A stretch of DNA of 64,000 nt from Virgibacillus oceani. GTDB taxonomy: Bacteria; Bacillota; Bacilli; Bacillales; Amphibacillaceae. Position 1 is the first letter of the stretch, and each line of letters begins with the position of its first letter. Shown here piece after piece: positions 42,395 through 52,588 of this stretch. The DNA is taken from assembly GCF_014638995.1 (NCBI RefSeq), contig NZ_BMFR01000002.1, forward strand, positions 230,203 through 294,202, written 5' to 3'. The notes under the pieces are model-generated. The model saw nothing but the letters and a program-made list of their open reading frames with translations, made no database searches and was not told the origin of the DNA. A program made the translations under genes and the position numbers.

Positions 42395-44092
42395 ATGCAA
42401 ACATTTGAGAACTATACATATGAACGACCAGATTTACAAGAAGAAAAAGCGAAATTTGCGGGACTGTTAAGTACTTTTCAAAGAGCTGCGTCTGTTGAAG
42501 AAGCATCAAAAGCAATTGAGCAAATTAATACTTTTCGCAACAGACTATCCACTTTATTCAATTTAGTGTATATCCGTGCGTCTATCAACACAAATGATGA
42601 ATTTTATCAAAATGAACGTGATTTCTTTGACGACTTAGAGCCTGAGATTAAAGCAATGAATACGGACTTTTATAAGGAATTGATAAAATCCCCTTATCGG
42701 AAGCAGCTTGAAAAACAATGGGGGCCGCAGCTTTTTCAGATTGCGGATTTGGAGATAAAAGCTTTTTCCAATGAGGTTATTAGCCTGCTCCAAAAAGAAA
42801 ATAAATTAACCTCTGAATACTCAAAATTAGTAGCCTCAGCACAAGTAGAGTTCAAGGGCGAAATATATACACTGGCACAGCTTTCTCCTTTTGCACAGGA
42901 CAAAGATCGTTCTGTTCGAAAACAAGCCATCGAAGCTAGTGCCGGTTTTTTCGAACAAAACGCTAAGAAGTTTGATGATATATATGATCAGTTAGTAAAA
43001 GTCCGCCATGAAATTGCAACGAAACTCGGCTACAAAAATTTTGTGGAGCTTGGTTATATACGGATGCTTCGTATCGATTATAACGCGGAAATGGTGAATG
43101 TTTTCCGAAAGCAGGTTCGTGATTCAATTGTTCCGCTTGTCAGCAGGCTATATGAAAAGCAAGCTGAGCGAATCGGGGTGGATTCTCTTAACTATTACGA
43201 TGAATCATTCCAATTTAAAAGCGGTAATGCAAAACCTAAGGGATCTCCTGAATGGATCATTGATAACGGTAAGAAAATGTATGAGGAATTGTCGACGGAA
43301 ACAAATGAATTTTACCATTTTATGCTTGATCGGAATCTAATGGATTTAGAAGCGAAAAAAGGAAAGGAAGCGGGTGGCTATTGTACATTTATTGAGGATT
43401 ATCAATCACCATTTATTTTTGCAAACTTCAATGGAACTTCAGGTGATATAGATGTTCTGACACATGAAGCCGGACACGCATTCCAATTTTATTCCAGTCG
43501 AAAAATCGGGATGCCTGAATATTTGATACCAACTTCAGAAGCTGCAGAAATTCACTCGATGAGCATGGAATTTTTCACATGGCCCTGGATGAAGCTATTC
43601 TTTAAAGAAGATACAGATAAATATAAATACTCCCATTTAGCGGATGGACTGCAGTTCTTGCCATATGGTGTTGCAGTAGACGAGTTCCAGCATCTTGTTT
43701 ACGAAAATCCGGAATGGTCACCCGAAGAACGTAAACAAGCATGGAGGAAACTTGAAAAGATTTATTTACCGCACCGTGATTACGATGGCATACCATATTT
43801 GGAAGCTGGTGGATTTTGGCAGCGTCAAGGGCATATTTACGAGGTTCCTTTTTATTACATTGATTACACGCTGGCGCAAATATGTGCATTTCAATTTTGG
43901 AAACGATCTCGTGAAAATCGGGAAGAAGCGTGGAATGATTATATAAATTTATGTAAATTAGGGGGATCGAAGTCATTCCTTGGTCTTGTAGAGTCTGCTA
44001 ATCTGCGTTCTCCATTTAAAGAGGGTTGTGTTGAATCGGTTGTCGGGACAATTGAAGAATGGCTGATGTCTGTAGATGATAAAGCATTGTAA
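42395..44092 (+). CDS. M3-family oligoendopeptidase (PepF-like)
   Basis: 565 aa, no signal peptide, cytoplasmic. The zinc motif HEAGHAFQFY (HExxH) lies near residue 354 and the third ligand is in EAAEIHSMSMEFF, as in M3 thimet/PepF-like oligopeptidases. The YCTFIEDYQSPFIFANFNGTSGDIDVLTHEAGH context is family typical. It degrades oligopeptides of about 5-15 residues. The ATG follows AGGGAGG. Confidence 0.92.
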   Translation: MQTFENYTYERPDLQEEKAKFAGLLSTFQRAASVEEASKAIEQINTFRNRLSTLFNLVYIRASINTNDEFYQNERDFFDDLEPEIKAMNTDFYKELIKSPYRKQLEKQWGPQLFQIADLEIKAFSNEVISLLQKENKLTSEYSKLVASAQVEFKGEIYTLAQLSPFAQDKDRSVRKQAIEASAGFFEQNAKKFDDIYDQLVKVRHEIATKLGYKNFVELGYIRMLRIDYNAEMVNVFRKQVRDSIVPLVSRLYEKQAERIGVDSLNYYDESFQFKSGNAKPKGSPEWIIDNGKKMYEELSTETNEFYHFMLDRNLMDLEAKKGKEAGGYCTFIEDYQSPFIFANFNGTSGDIDVLTHEAGHAFQFYSSRKIGMPEYLIPTSEAAEIHSMSMEFFTWPWMKLFFKEDTDKYKYSHLADGLQFLPYGVAVDEFQHLVYENPEWSPEERKQAWRKLEKIYLPHRDYDGIPYLEAGGFWQRQGHIYEVPFYYIDYTLAQICAFQFWKRSRENREEAWNDYINLCKLGGSKSFLGLVESANLRSPFKEGCVESVVGTIEEWLMSVDDKAL

Positions 44093-44108
44093 ATAAGTAT
44101 GGCTGACT

Positions 44109-44150
44109 AACTGCCTAATAAGGTATCTGACCTTGTTGGGCAGTTTTATT
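44109..44150 (+). terminator. Terminator of the M3 peptidase gene
   Basis: A long stem AACTGCC(T)AATAAGGT / ACCTTGTTGGGCAGTT with G-T pairs, followed by TTATT. Confidence 0.8.
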
Positions 44151-44188
44151 ATTTTCTAAAAAATTGTTGTATTAAACACAGAATACAT

Positions 44189-44283
44189 AAAATGCGGGGT
44201 AAGTACTATGTAAATTTCGCATTTTATAATAACTCTCCTATCCCCAATAATTTCCCTGCATGAAATATACTCCAACAGGGAAA
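44189..44283. promoter_or_regulatory. Two inverted repeats upstream of corA
   Basis: AAAATGCG/CGCATTTT (44189-44196, 44218-44225) and TTTCCCTG/CAGGGAAA (44251-44258, 44276-44283). The second lies 37 nt before the corA start. They could be operators or leader hairpins. They do not match the Mg2+ M-box. Confidence 0.3.
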
Positions 44284-44320
44284 TACATAATAAGATAATC
44301 ATTAATAAGGAGTATCATTC

Positions 44321-45280
44321 ATGATTCGAATCATAGCAGTTACAGCAAACAATGAAAAAATTACAGACCTGACGATTGATGAGGCTGATTTCAAAAAACA
44401 CAAATGGTGGTGGATTGATTACAGTAATCCGAACGATGATGAAATCAGTAAACTGAAAACAAAGCTTCACTTTCATCCGTTGGCAATTGAGGATTGCATA
44501 CATAGCCAGCAGCGCCCAAAGCTCGATTATTATGATAGCTTTGCATTTTATGTAGCACATACAATTGGACCGAAACATTATGATAAACATGAGATTGACT
44601 TTTTTATTGGCAGTAATTTCATCGTTACATTTCATCATCGAAATTTGAAAGAAATAGATCAGGTTTGGAACATTCTAATGAAACGGGCAACAAATGATGA
44701 ATGGGATGAATACCGCGTTTTTTATGAGGTAATGGATAAAGTAGTCGATAACTTTTTCCCGATTGTATACGAACTCGAAGATAAAATTAATGAGGTGGAG
44801 GAAAATCCGGATAATAAATCAATGGACGTTCTTTTGGACAATTTATTTGATTTTAGACATGCATTATTAAAATTGCGGCATACAATCAACCCAATACGAG
44901 ATTTATTTTACCGTGTTTTGAACTCCCATCATTTAGAAGGAATAAAGGATCGGCGGGAATATTTTGCGGATATCTATGATCATTTATTGAAGCTATCAGA
45001 AATGGTTGCATCTAACAGAGAGATTACAAATGATATTCGGGATAACTTTATTTCCCTCAACTCTTATCAGCAAAATAAAGTTATCCAAGTATTAACTGTT
45101 ATTACATCCATATTCGCACCACTCACCTTCATAGCTGGCATCTATGGTATGAATTTTGTAAACATGCCTGAATTAACGTGGGAGTCTGGCTATTTTGTTG
45201 TATTGATCATCATGTTCGTTCTTACAGTAGCCATGGTCCTCTGGTTTAAGAAAAAAGGCTGGTTTGGCGGTAAAAGTTAA
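44321..45280 (+). CDS. corA: CorA-type magnesium/cobalt transporter
   Basis: 319 aa. The N-terminal cytoplasmic alpha/beta domain is followed by a long helix, then two C-terminal membrane helices with the pore signature YGMNF near residue 280 and a basic tail (KKKGWFGGKS). It forms a pentameric Mg2+ channel. The ATG follows AAGGAG. It is monocistronic. Confidence 0.93.
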   Translation: MIRIIAVTANNEKITDLTIDEADFKKHKWWWIDYSNPNDDEISKLKTKLHFHPLAIEDCIHSQQRPKLDYYDSFAFYVAHTIGPKHYDKHEIDFFIGSNFIVTFHHRNLKEIDQVWNILMKRATNDEWDEYRVFYEVMDKVVDNFFPIVYELEDKINEVEENPDNKSMDVLLDNLFDFRHALLKLRHTINPIRDLFYRVLNSHHLEGIKDRREYFADIYDHLLKLSEMVASNREITNDIRDNFISLNSYQQNKVIQVLTVITSIFAPLTFIAGIYGMNFVNMPELTWESGYFVVLIIMFVLTVAMVLWFKKKGWFGGKS

Positions 45281-45320
45281 TACATTGATTTTGCTTTGGT
45301 TTGAGTTTATCCAATTTAAA

Positions 45321-45354
45321 CGGTGCCTTAGCAGCCTTAACTGCCAAGGCACCG
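45321..45354. terminator. Bidirectional terminator between corA and dhaM
   Basis: A 14-bp stem with one mismatch (45321-45334 with 45341-45354) between convergent genes; minus-strand tail TTTAAATT. Confidence 0.7.
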
Positions 45355-45357
45355 CTA

Positions 45358-45729
45358 TTAGAATCCCTTTTCCAAGGCCTTCACTACTTCATCAAGTGAC
45401 TTATTCATTCCAGATTCAACAGCCGCTACGTAAGATCCTTCCAACAATGGGGCTTCAACAATTTTAATGTTATCTTTTTCGGACATTTCAATTGCCATTT
45501 CAGCATTCATTTTTGCACTTCCCAAATCATACATCAATAAAACGCCCTTTTCACTATAGGCTTTATCAATTGCCACTTGAATTTTTTCAATACTTGTACC
45601 AATTTCGTTCTCATCCGTTCCACCAGCTAGTTCAATAGGAACGTCATGAATCACTTGTCTGATAATATCTTTGATGCCCTCAACCACTTTTGGGCTATGA
45701 GAGATTAATACAATTCCAACGTATGACAT
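45358..45729 (-). CDS. dhaM: Dihydroxyacetone kinase phosphotransfer subunit DhaM
   Basis: 123 aa, only the EIIA(Man)-like domain; the phospho-accepting His is in GIVLISHSPKVVEG near residue 9. It lacks the HPr and EI domains fused to E. coli DhaM, as is usual in Firmicutes. It passes phosphate from HPr to the ADP on DhaL. ATG 45729 follows AAGGAG at the end of dhaL, 4 nt after the dhaL stop. Confidence 0.9.
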   Translation of the reverse strand: MSYVGIVLISHSPKVVEGIKDIIRQVIHDVPIELAGGTDENEIGTSIEKIQVAIDKAYSEKGVLLMYDLGSAKMNAEMAIEMSEKDNIKIVEAPLLEGSYVAAVESGMNKSLDEVVKALEKGF

Positions 45730-45733
45730 ATCA

Positions 45734-46354
45734 TCATGCTCCTTCATTTATTACTTCTGCTAAAGACTCGAATAGATAAAATGAAGAAACGGAACCCGGA
45801 TCCAGATGTCCGATGGAACGATCTCCTAAATATGCTGCACGTCCCTTCGTAGCCTTTATATCCTTTGAACCTTCCATTCCCGATTTAGCTGATTGCAAAA
45901 TCACTTCACTATCAAATCCTTCATTCTCCCGAAGTGCATTTGCAACCGCCGACCAGACATCTACAAGCGTCTTTTCACCAATTTCAGCTTTTCCGCGTTG
46001 TTTTACACCATTTAGCGCATCCTCAATTCCTTTAGAAAAAGTGGCATAATCCACGTCCGTTCCTTTAAAAGTCATGGACAGCTTCAAAAACGCTGTTCCA
46101 TACAACGGTCCTGCTGCACCACCTACTTTGGACATCAATGTCATGGCTGCATCCTTCATAACATCGGCTGCATGCTGATATGCTTCTCCGTTCAGTTTTT
46201 TCATGACTTCCCCGAAACCGCGAGCCATATTAATTCCATGGTCTCCGTCGCCAATAGCCTGATCGAGCGTGGTTAAATACTCCTTATTATCCTGTATCTT
46301 TTCGTTCGTTTTTGCCATCCAATCCAGTGCATGTTCAACCTGTAAATTATCCAC
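45734..46354 (-). CDS. dhaL: Dihydroxyacetone kinase ADP-binding subunit DhaL
   Basis: 206 aa. The Mg-ADP site AIGDGDHGINMARGF and the GGAAGPLYGTAFL loop are clear DhaL hallmarks. DhaL holds ADP as a coenzyme that is rephosphorylated by DhaM and phosphorylates dihydroxyacetone bound to DhaK. The start is GTG at 46354 after GGGAG. It lies 19 nt after dhaK. Confidence 0.93.
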   Translation of the reverse strand: MDNLQVEHALDWMAKTNEKIQDNKEYLTTLDQAIGDGDHGINMARGFGEVMKKLNGEAYQHAADVMKDAAMTLMSKVGGAAGPLYGTAFLKLSMTFKGTDVDYATFSKGIEDALNGVKQRGKAEIGEKTLVDVWSAVANALRENEGFDSEVILQSAKSGMEGSKDIKATKGRAAYLGDRSIGHLDPGSVSSFYLFESLAEVINEGA

Positions 46355-46373
46355 GTTAGACTTCTCCCTTCAA

Positions 46374-47369
46374 TCAGCTATGAAAAGCGGATCCAAGAGC
46401 CTCCGCATCAAGCAATTCTTTCAATTCGTCATCTAATTTCAACAAAGTCACAGAGCATCCTGCCATTTCTAATGATGTCATGTATTCTCCTACAAATGTT
46501 TTGTATACATTTATACCCTTTTCCGCCAAAATGTCATGCACTTTTCCATTCAAAATAAAAAGTTCCATTTCTGGAGTTGATCCGAGTCCATTCACCATAA
46601 CTGCTATTTCATCATTACGTTTAAGTTCAAGATCTTCTAAAACTTTTCCAGTAAGCTCAACCGCAATTTCATCTGCTGAAGCAATTTTTGTCCGTTCAAT
46701 ACCAGGTTCTCCGTGAATGCCCATACCAACTTCCATCTCATCAGCAGCTAACTCAAAGCTTGGCTTGCCCGCTGCAGGCACTGTACATGGACTTATTGCC
46801 ATACCCATTGAACGCACGTTAGCTACTACTTTCTCAGCAATCACTTTCACCTCATCCAGTGATCCGCCTTTTTCCGCCATCGCCCCGGCAATTTTATGTA
46901 CGAAAATTGTTCCAGCAATGCCCCTGCGCCCTGTTGTAAATGAGCTGTCTTCAACGGCAACATCATCATTAACAACTACCTTCTCTACCTTAATCCCTTC
47001 TGCTTCCGCAAGTTCAGCAGCCATTTCAAAATTTAGTACATCTCCAGTGTAGTTTTTAATAATTAAAAATACACCAGAGCCACTGTCAACTGCTTTTATT
47101 GCCTCAAAAACCTGATCGGGGGTTGGTGAGGTGAATACTTCTCCAGCAACTGCAGCATCGAGTAACCCTTTTCCAACAAATCCAGCGTGGGCAGGTTCAT
47201 GTCCGCTCCCCCCTCCACTAACCAGTCCAACTTTATTAGCGACAGGAGCATCTTTTCTCGCAATAACTGTTGTTCCCTGTAATTGCTTGACACTGTTAGG
47301 ATATGCAGCAACCAATCCTTTAATCATATCTTGTACAACTTGATTCGGATCATTAATAATTTTTTTCAT
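46374..47369 (-). CDS. dhaK: Dihydroxyacetone kinase subunit DhaK
   Basis: 331 aa. LVSGGGSGHEPAHAGFVGKG is the substrate loop, and the histidine that binds dihydroxyacetone covalently is in MGIHGEPGIERTK. With DhaL and DhaM it forms a PTS-dependent dihydroxyacetone kinase producing dihydroxyacetone phosphate. The ATG follows AAGGAGTG. It lies downstream of glpK beyond a hairpin, so expression may be partly separate. Confidence 0.94.
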   Translation of the reverse strand: MKKIINDPNQVVQDMIKGLVAAYPNSVKQLQGTTVIARKDAPVANKVGLVSGGGSGHEPAHAGFVGKGLLDAAVAGEVFTSPTPDQVFEAIKAVDSGSGVFLIIKNYTGDVLNFEMAAELAEAEGIKVEKVVVNDDVAVEDSSFTTGRRGIAGTIFVHKIAGAMAEKGGSLDEVKVIAEKVVANVRSMGMAISPCTVPAAGKPSFELAADEMEVGMGIHGEPGIERTKIASADEIAVELTGKVLEDLELKRNDEIAVMVNGLGSTPEMELFILNGKVHDILAEKGINVYKTFVGEYMTSLEMAGCSVTLLKLDDELKELLDAEALGSAFHS

Positions 47370-47396
47370 TTAGTGCTCACTCCTTAAACAATATTT

Positions 47397-47438
47397 TGAA
47401 AAGAGACCATTCCCAAATCTGTGGTACTGGTCTCTTTT
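47397..47438 (-). terminator. Terminator between glpK and dhaK
   Basis: An 11-bp perfect stem AAAAGAGACCA (47399-47409) / TGGTCTCTTTT (47428-47438), 18-nt loop, four T in the arm. It probably ends most glpFK transcripts. Confidence 0.65.
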
Positions 47439-47468
47439 GCTTAACTTAATTAAATGGTCGCACATTGC

Positions 47469-48965
<1,497 letters not shown>

Positions 48966-48976
48966 TCATTTCCCCT

Positions 48977-49807
48977 TTAGCTTATTTTTTCTTCTACCTG
49001 ATCGGCTACCGTTTCGCCTTTTTTTAGCTCGGCACTAGCGGCACCAATTACAATAACAGCTACTACAATACTTAATACCCAGAATAGCACAGAAAATTCA
49101 CCCAAAAACATTGCTTGATAGAATACTGCACCATAGACACCTCCAAGAATCGGTCCGAGAACCGGGATCCAAGCATAACTCCAGTCAGATCCTCCCTTGC
49201 CCGGAATCGGCAATAGTGCATGAGCAATTCTTGGTCCAAGGTCACGGGCTGGGTTTATTGCATATCCAGTCGCTCCCCCAAGTGACATACCAATTGCAAT
49301 TATTAATGCACCAACAATCAACGGATTTAGTCCCTCAGTAAATTCATTGGCACCAATAAACATCAGACCTAACAACAGAACAAATGTACCAATCATTTCA
49401 CTAACAAGGTTGGAAAAAGGACTGCGGACTGCGGGATCAGTTGAAAATACGCCTAATTTAGCTGCTTGATCCTTTGTTTCCTTCCAATGCGGCAAATAAT
49501 TTAAAAATACAATACAGGCACCAATAAAGGCACCAATCATTTGAGCACTAATATACATTGGCACTTTCGACCATGGAAATTCACCAGCTGCCGCAAACCC
49601 CAAAGTCACTGCAGGATTAATGTGTGCACCTGTAAAATTGCCAACAGCATATACCCCCATCGTAACCGCTAGCCCCCAGCCGATCGTAATAACTACCCAG
49701 CCGGAATCCTCTGCCTTCGATTTTTTTAATACAACGCCACCAACTACACCTCCACCAAAAATTATTAGAATCATTGTACCAATCAATTCCGCTAAAAACT
49801 CTGACAT
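48977..49807 (-). CDS. glpF: Glycerol uptake facilitator
   Basis: 276 aa aquaglyceroporin with six spans and two NPA boxes, GAHINPAVTLG and TGYAINPARDLGPRI; the Asp after the second box is the glycerol-facilitator mark. A charged tail (AELKKGETVADQVEEK) ends it. ATG 49807 is 8 nt from AGGGG; the in-frame GTG at 49816 overlaps that site. A leader terminator of the GlpP-controlled type stands upstream. Confidence 0.93.
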   Translation of the reverse strand: MSEFLAELIGTMILIIFGGGVVGGVVLKKSKAEDSGWVVITIGWGLAVTMGVYAVGNFTGAHINPAVTLGFAAAGEFPWSKVPMYISAQMIGAFIGACIVFLNYLPHWKETKDQAAKLGVFSTDPAVRSPFSNLVSEMIGTFVLLLGLMFIGANEFTEGLNPLIVGALIIAIGMSLGGATGYAINPARDLGPRIAHALLPIPGKGGSDWSYAWIPVLGPILGGVYGAVFYQAMFLGEFSVLFWVLSIVVAVIVIGAASAELKKGETVADQVEEKIS

Positions 49808-49865
49808 GTACTGCACCCCTCTTTATTTAAATTTGTGAACCTACACTTTTATCAAGAAAAATTGA

Positions 49866-49936
49866 TGGATAAGAAAAAAGACCCACACTTCAATAAACGC
49901 ACTTTACCTAAGGCACGTACTATTGCAATGTGGGTC
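49866..49936 (-). promoter_or_regulatory. glpF leader terminator (GlpP antitermination target)
   Basis: GACCCACACTTCAATA (49880-49895) pairs with TATTGCAATGTGGGTC (49921-49936), leaving few mismatches, and the minus strand continues with TTTTTTCTTATCC. In B. subtilis an equivalent leader terminator before glpFK is opened by GlpP with glycerol-3-phosphate. The position here, about 60 nt before glpF, is the same; the control is inferred. Confidence 0.7.
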
Positions 49937-50009
49937 TCCGAATCTCAACCACGAAAATTAACTTGTTCTAATAATATAAACCATAATGAAAACGTTGTCA
50001 ATGGTTGTA

Positions 50010-50326
50010 CAATATATTACCATAGCTCTGCTCCGAGAAGTGGTTACCGCTATAGCACCACCGACAATTGCGTATTGAACCTCCTGTATTGTATGAACAA
50101 GTCCACCTGCAATAACTGGAATAGTTGCCCTTTCATAAATTTCTTCAAATAGTTTAGGAACAATCCCCGGCAAAACTTCTATTAACATTATTGATAATTG
50201 CAATATTTTTATCCAAAGCACGCGAATCCAGTGCAATAATCGCTGAATCGCTATTAGATTATTCCTCTTCCCCAATGCTATTATAATTAACCCTGAATTC
50301 CATTTAACACTGATATTGGGTATCAC
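50010..50326 (-). pseudogene. glpP: Broken glycerol antiterminator gene glpP
   Basis: The minus strand encodes fragments of GlpP in two frames. One frame has NNLIAIQRLL, then later IEVLPGIVPKLFEEIYERA followed by TIPVIAGGLVHTIQEVQYAI and VGGAIAVTTS; the segment between them, IALDSRALDKNIAIIN, is in another frame. At least two frameshifts and loss of most of the N-terminal half are therefore visible. Intact GlpP is about 190 aa and lies at this place, just before glpF, in B. subtilis. Confidence 0.8.
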
Positions 50327-50583
50327 TTTTTGATTAAAACCGTATTGAATTTGTCCAAAATGGTATATTAATCTTTATGAATTTAGGGCTATGATTATTA
50401 CTAAGTAGGATAAATAAAAATGTCCCTATTTGTGGACTTTATTATCTGCTCTCCTGCCAATGTTTCCGTATTTACGGGCTGCTAGTATGAAGATATATAA
50501 TTTTTTTATTCCCGCCATTTTGGTGATTACATCGCAGTCTAGTCTTTTATGTAAAAATAAACATTTTAAATGCAGCAAAACTA
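50327..50583. other. Intergenic region with decayed sequence
   Basis: No credible gene. It probably contains further decayed DNA upstream of the glpP remnant. At 50472-50486 it holds TACGGGCTGCTAGTA, which also occurs (reverse complement) at the left edge of the repeat at 58430. Confidence 0.4.
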
Positions 50584-50622
50584 AAACCAAAAAGTGCTTG
50601 GGAATGCCCAAGCACTTTTTTT
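50584..50622 (-). terminator. Terminator of the formaldehyde dehydrogenase gene
   Basis: A perfect stem AAAAAGTGCTTGGG (50589-50602) / CCCAAGCACTTTTT (50607-50620) with AATG loop; minus-strand tail TTTTTGGTTTT. Confidence 0.88.
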
Positions 50623-50628
50623 ATGCGA

Positions 50629-51846
50629 TTAACTTCTTACCATGCCATGGGGATCAATTACAAACTTTTTCGATGCGCCGCCATCAAATTCCTGATAGCC
50701 TGCCGGAGCTTGATCAAGTGAAATAAGTGTAGCGTTAACAGCCTTAGCTATTTGAGCTCGACCGCTTAAAATAGAATTCATTAGATCTCGGTGGTATTTC
50801 ATAACTGGAGTTTGTCCAGTTACAAAGGTATGAGCTTTTGCCCATCCTAGACCAAGACGGATTTTAAGCGTTCCTTCCTTTGCGTCCTCATCAATAGCTC
50901 CAGGGTCCCCTGTCACATACAGACCCGGAATTCCCAATCTTCCACCTGCCCTAGTTGCCGTCATAATCGAGTTCAATACCGTGGCAGGTGCTTCTCCAGC
51001 ACCTTCTCCATGGCCGCTAGCCTCAAATCCAACGGCATCAACTGCGCAATCGACTTCTGGCACTCCTAAAATTTGTTCAATTTGCTCCCCTAGATCAGCA
51101 TGTTTGCGTAAGTTAACCGTTTCACAACCAAAACTTCTTGCTTGTGCTAGACGTTCCTCATTTAAATCACCAACGATAACAACGGATGCACCCAATAATT
51201 GAGCTGAGTGGGCAGCGGCTAATCCAACAGGTCCCGCCCCTGCAACATACACAGTTGATCCCGGTTTTACCCCTGCACTGACCGCACCATGATATCCAGT
51301 TGGGAAAATATCGGAAAGCATAGTCAGATCAAGAATCTTTTCCATCGCTTGGTCTTTATCAGGAAACTTTAAAAGCTGGAAATCAGCATATGGCACCATG
51401 ACATATTCAGACTGTCCACCGACCCAGCCTCCCATGTCTACATAGCCATATGCGGACCCAGGTCGATCGGGATTTACATTTTCACAAATATGAGTGTCCT
51501 GATTTTTACAGCTTCTGCATCGGCCACAAGCAATGTTGAATGGAACTGATACTAAATCACCTTTTTGGATAAATTCTACATCACTGCCAACTTCAATAAC
51601 CTCACCAGTGATTTCATGACCTAACACTAACCCACTTGGTGCTGTCGTTCGTCCTCTAACCATATGCTGGTCACTGCCGCAAATGTTCGTTGTAACAACC
51701 TTAACAATGACCCCATGGTTGCATTTCCTTCCAACATTCAGCGGATTTACACCAGGTCCATCCCGAAGCACCAGGTCAGGATAATGAATATCCCGAACTG
51801 CCACTTCACCTGGTTTGACATACACTACTCCACGATTACCAGCCAT
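50629..51846 (-). CDS. fdhA: Glutathione-independent formaldehyde dehydrogenase (zinc-dependent)
   Basis: 405 aa zinc alcohol dehydrogenase superfamily protein. The catalytic zinc site is TTNICGSDQHMVRGRTTAPSG and GHEITGEVIEVG; the structural zinc ligands are CGRCRSCKNQDTHIC; the NAD fold begins VYVAGAGPVGLAAAHSAQLLGA. The N-terminal GVVYVKPGEVAVRDIHYP and the inserts match Pseudomonas putida FdhA, which oxidises formaldehyde with NAD, and can act as a dismutase, without glutathione. The ATG follows GGGAGTG. It is monocistronic. Confidence 0.9.
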   Translation of the reverse strand: MAGNRGVVYVKPGEVAVRDIHYPDLVLRDGPGVNPLNVGRKCNHGVIVKVVTTNICGSDQHMVRGRTTAPSGLVLGHEITGEVIEVGSDVEFIQKGDLVSVPFNIACGRCRSCKNQDTHICENVNPDRPGSAYGYVDMGGWVGGQSEYVMVPYADFQLLKFPDKDQAMEKILDLTMLSDIFPTGYHGAVSAGVKPGSTVYVAGAGPVGLAAAHSAQLLGASVVIVGDLNEERLAQARSFGCETVNLRKHADLGEQIEQILGVPEVDCAVDAVGFEASGHGEGAGEAPATVLNSIMTATRAGGRLGIPGLYVTGDPGAIDEDAKEGTLKIRLGLGWAKAHTFVTGQTPVMKYHRDLMNSILSGRAQIAKAVNATLISLDQAPAGYQEFDGGASKKFVIDPHGMVRS

Positions 51847-51959
51847 ACCGAACCACTCCCTTTTATTGTAATAGTTTGTATATAATACAAGCCGTTACCA
51901 TTCTATGATAGAAGCAGGAAAATATGACTACAAACGAAAGAGTAGTAATTTCTATCATT

Positions 51960-52574
51960 TTATCCAAACGTATAATTGAATAGCTTTTCCCTGGAAAAAT
52001 GGCCCTTTATCCCCCTTTTTCCATAAAAGTAATCGATAATTTCTGAATGACCTAAACCTAGTTCCAAAAGCCCGTTTGCTATAGTAGATAAATAGGCAGA
52101 CGATGGTTTATTATAAAGATATTTATCCATAGGGGCGTTACTTGTAAACGTGAACATTGGATACCCTTCTTTATCACCTAAATAGATAATTCTTCCGTAC
52201 CAGCCATCTGTTATTTGCTGGTAGCCCCTTGCTATGACGCTGCTAAAGTTTATTCGTAATTTACGTTTATTGTTTTCCTGGGAAACAACTTCTGAAAATT
52301 GCTCATCAGTAATTAAGAACATTCGCCCAATAGTTGTTTCATATACATTCTGATCGTGTCCAATAAATGCAACTCCACCAATACCCCATTTACTCTGTTC
52401 CTTAGCAAAATAGAGCGGATAAGGAATAGCAGCTTTTCTGCTGGCTTTTGGTGGTGTTTTATCATGACATCCAGTCTCCCTTTGATCCGATCCAAGTGGT
52501 CTATCCCCATTGATATAGCACATAAACCGATCCTCACAGAGGTTGGAACCATAACTCACGTACCAAACATCCAC
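51960..52574 (-). CDS. Gamma-glutamylcyclotransferase-like protein (YGSN fold)
   Basis: 204 aa. The N-terminal WYVSYGSNLCEDRFMCYI is the YGSN substrate loop of the GGCT/AIG2-like fold; conserved downstream parts are DKTPPKASRKAAIPYPLYFAKE and WGIGGVAFI. Relatives are often annotated 'hypothetical' or, misleadingly, 'histone deacetylase'. GGCT enzymes release 5-oxoproline from gamma-glutamyl compounds; I cannot locate the catalytic Glu with certainty. The start is GTG 52574 after GGAAGGGG, 14 nt after the M19 dipeptidase. It is the fourth gene of the operon. Confidence 0.65.
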   Translation of the reverse strand: MDVWYVSYGSNLCEDRFMCYINGDRPLGSDQRETGCHDKTPPKASRKAAIPYPLYFAKEQSKWGIGGVAFIGHDQNVYETTIGRMFLITDEQFSEVVSQENNKRKLRINFSSVIARGYQQITDGWYGRIIYLGDKEGYPMFTFTSNAPMDKYLYNKPSSAYLSTIANGLLELGLGHSEIIDYFYGKRGIKGHFSREKLFNYTFG

Positions 52575-52588
52575 CTTAATTCCCCTTC

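Noticed and set aside
44160..44320. Mg2+ riboswitch (M-box) before corA
   Set aside because: The region has two simple inverted repeats but none of the conserved M-box core that I can recognise.
50430..50726. 98-codon plus-strand frame upstream of the formaldehyde dehydrogenase terminator
   Set aside because: It runs through a clear terminator and into the 3' end of another gene, and has no ribosome binding site.
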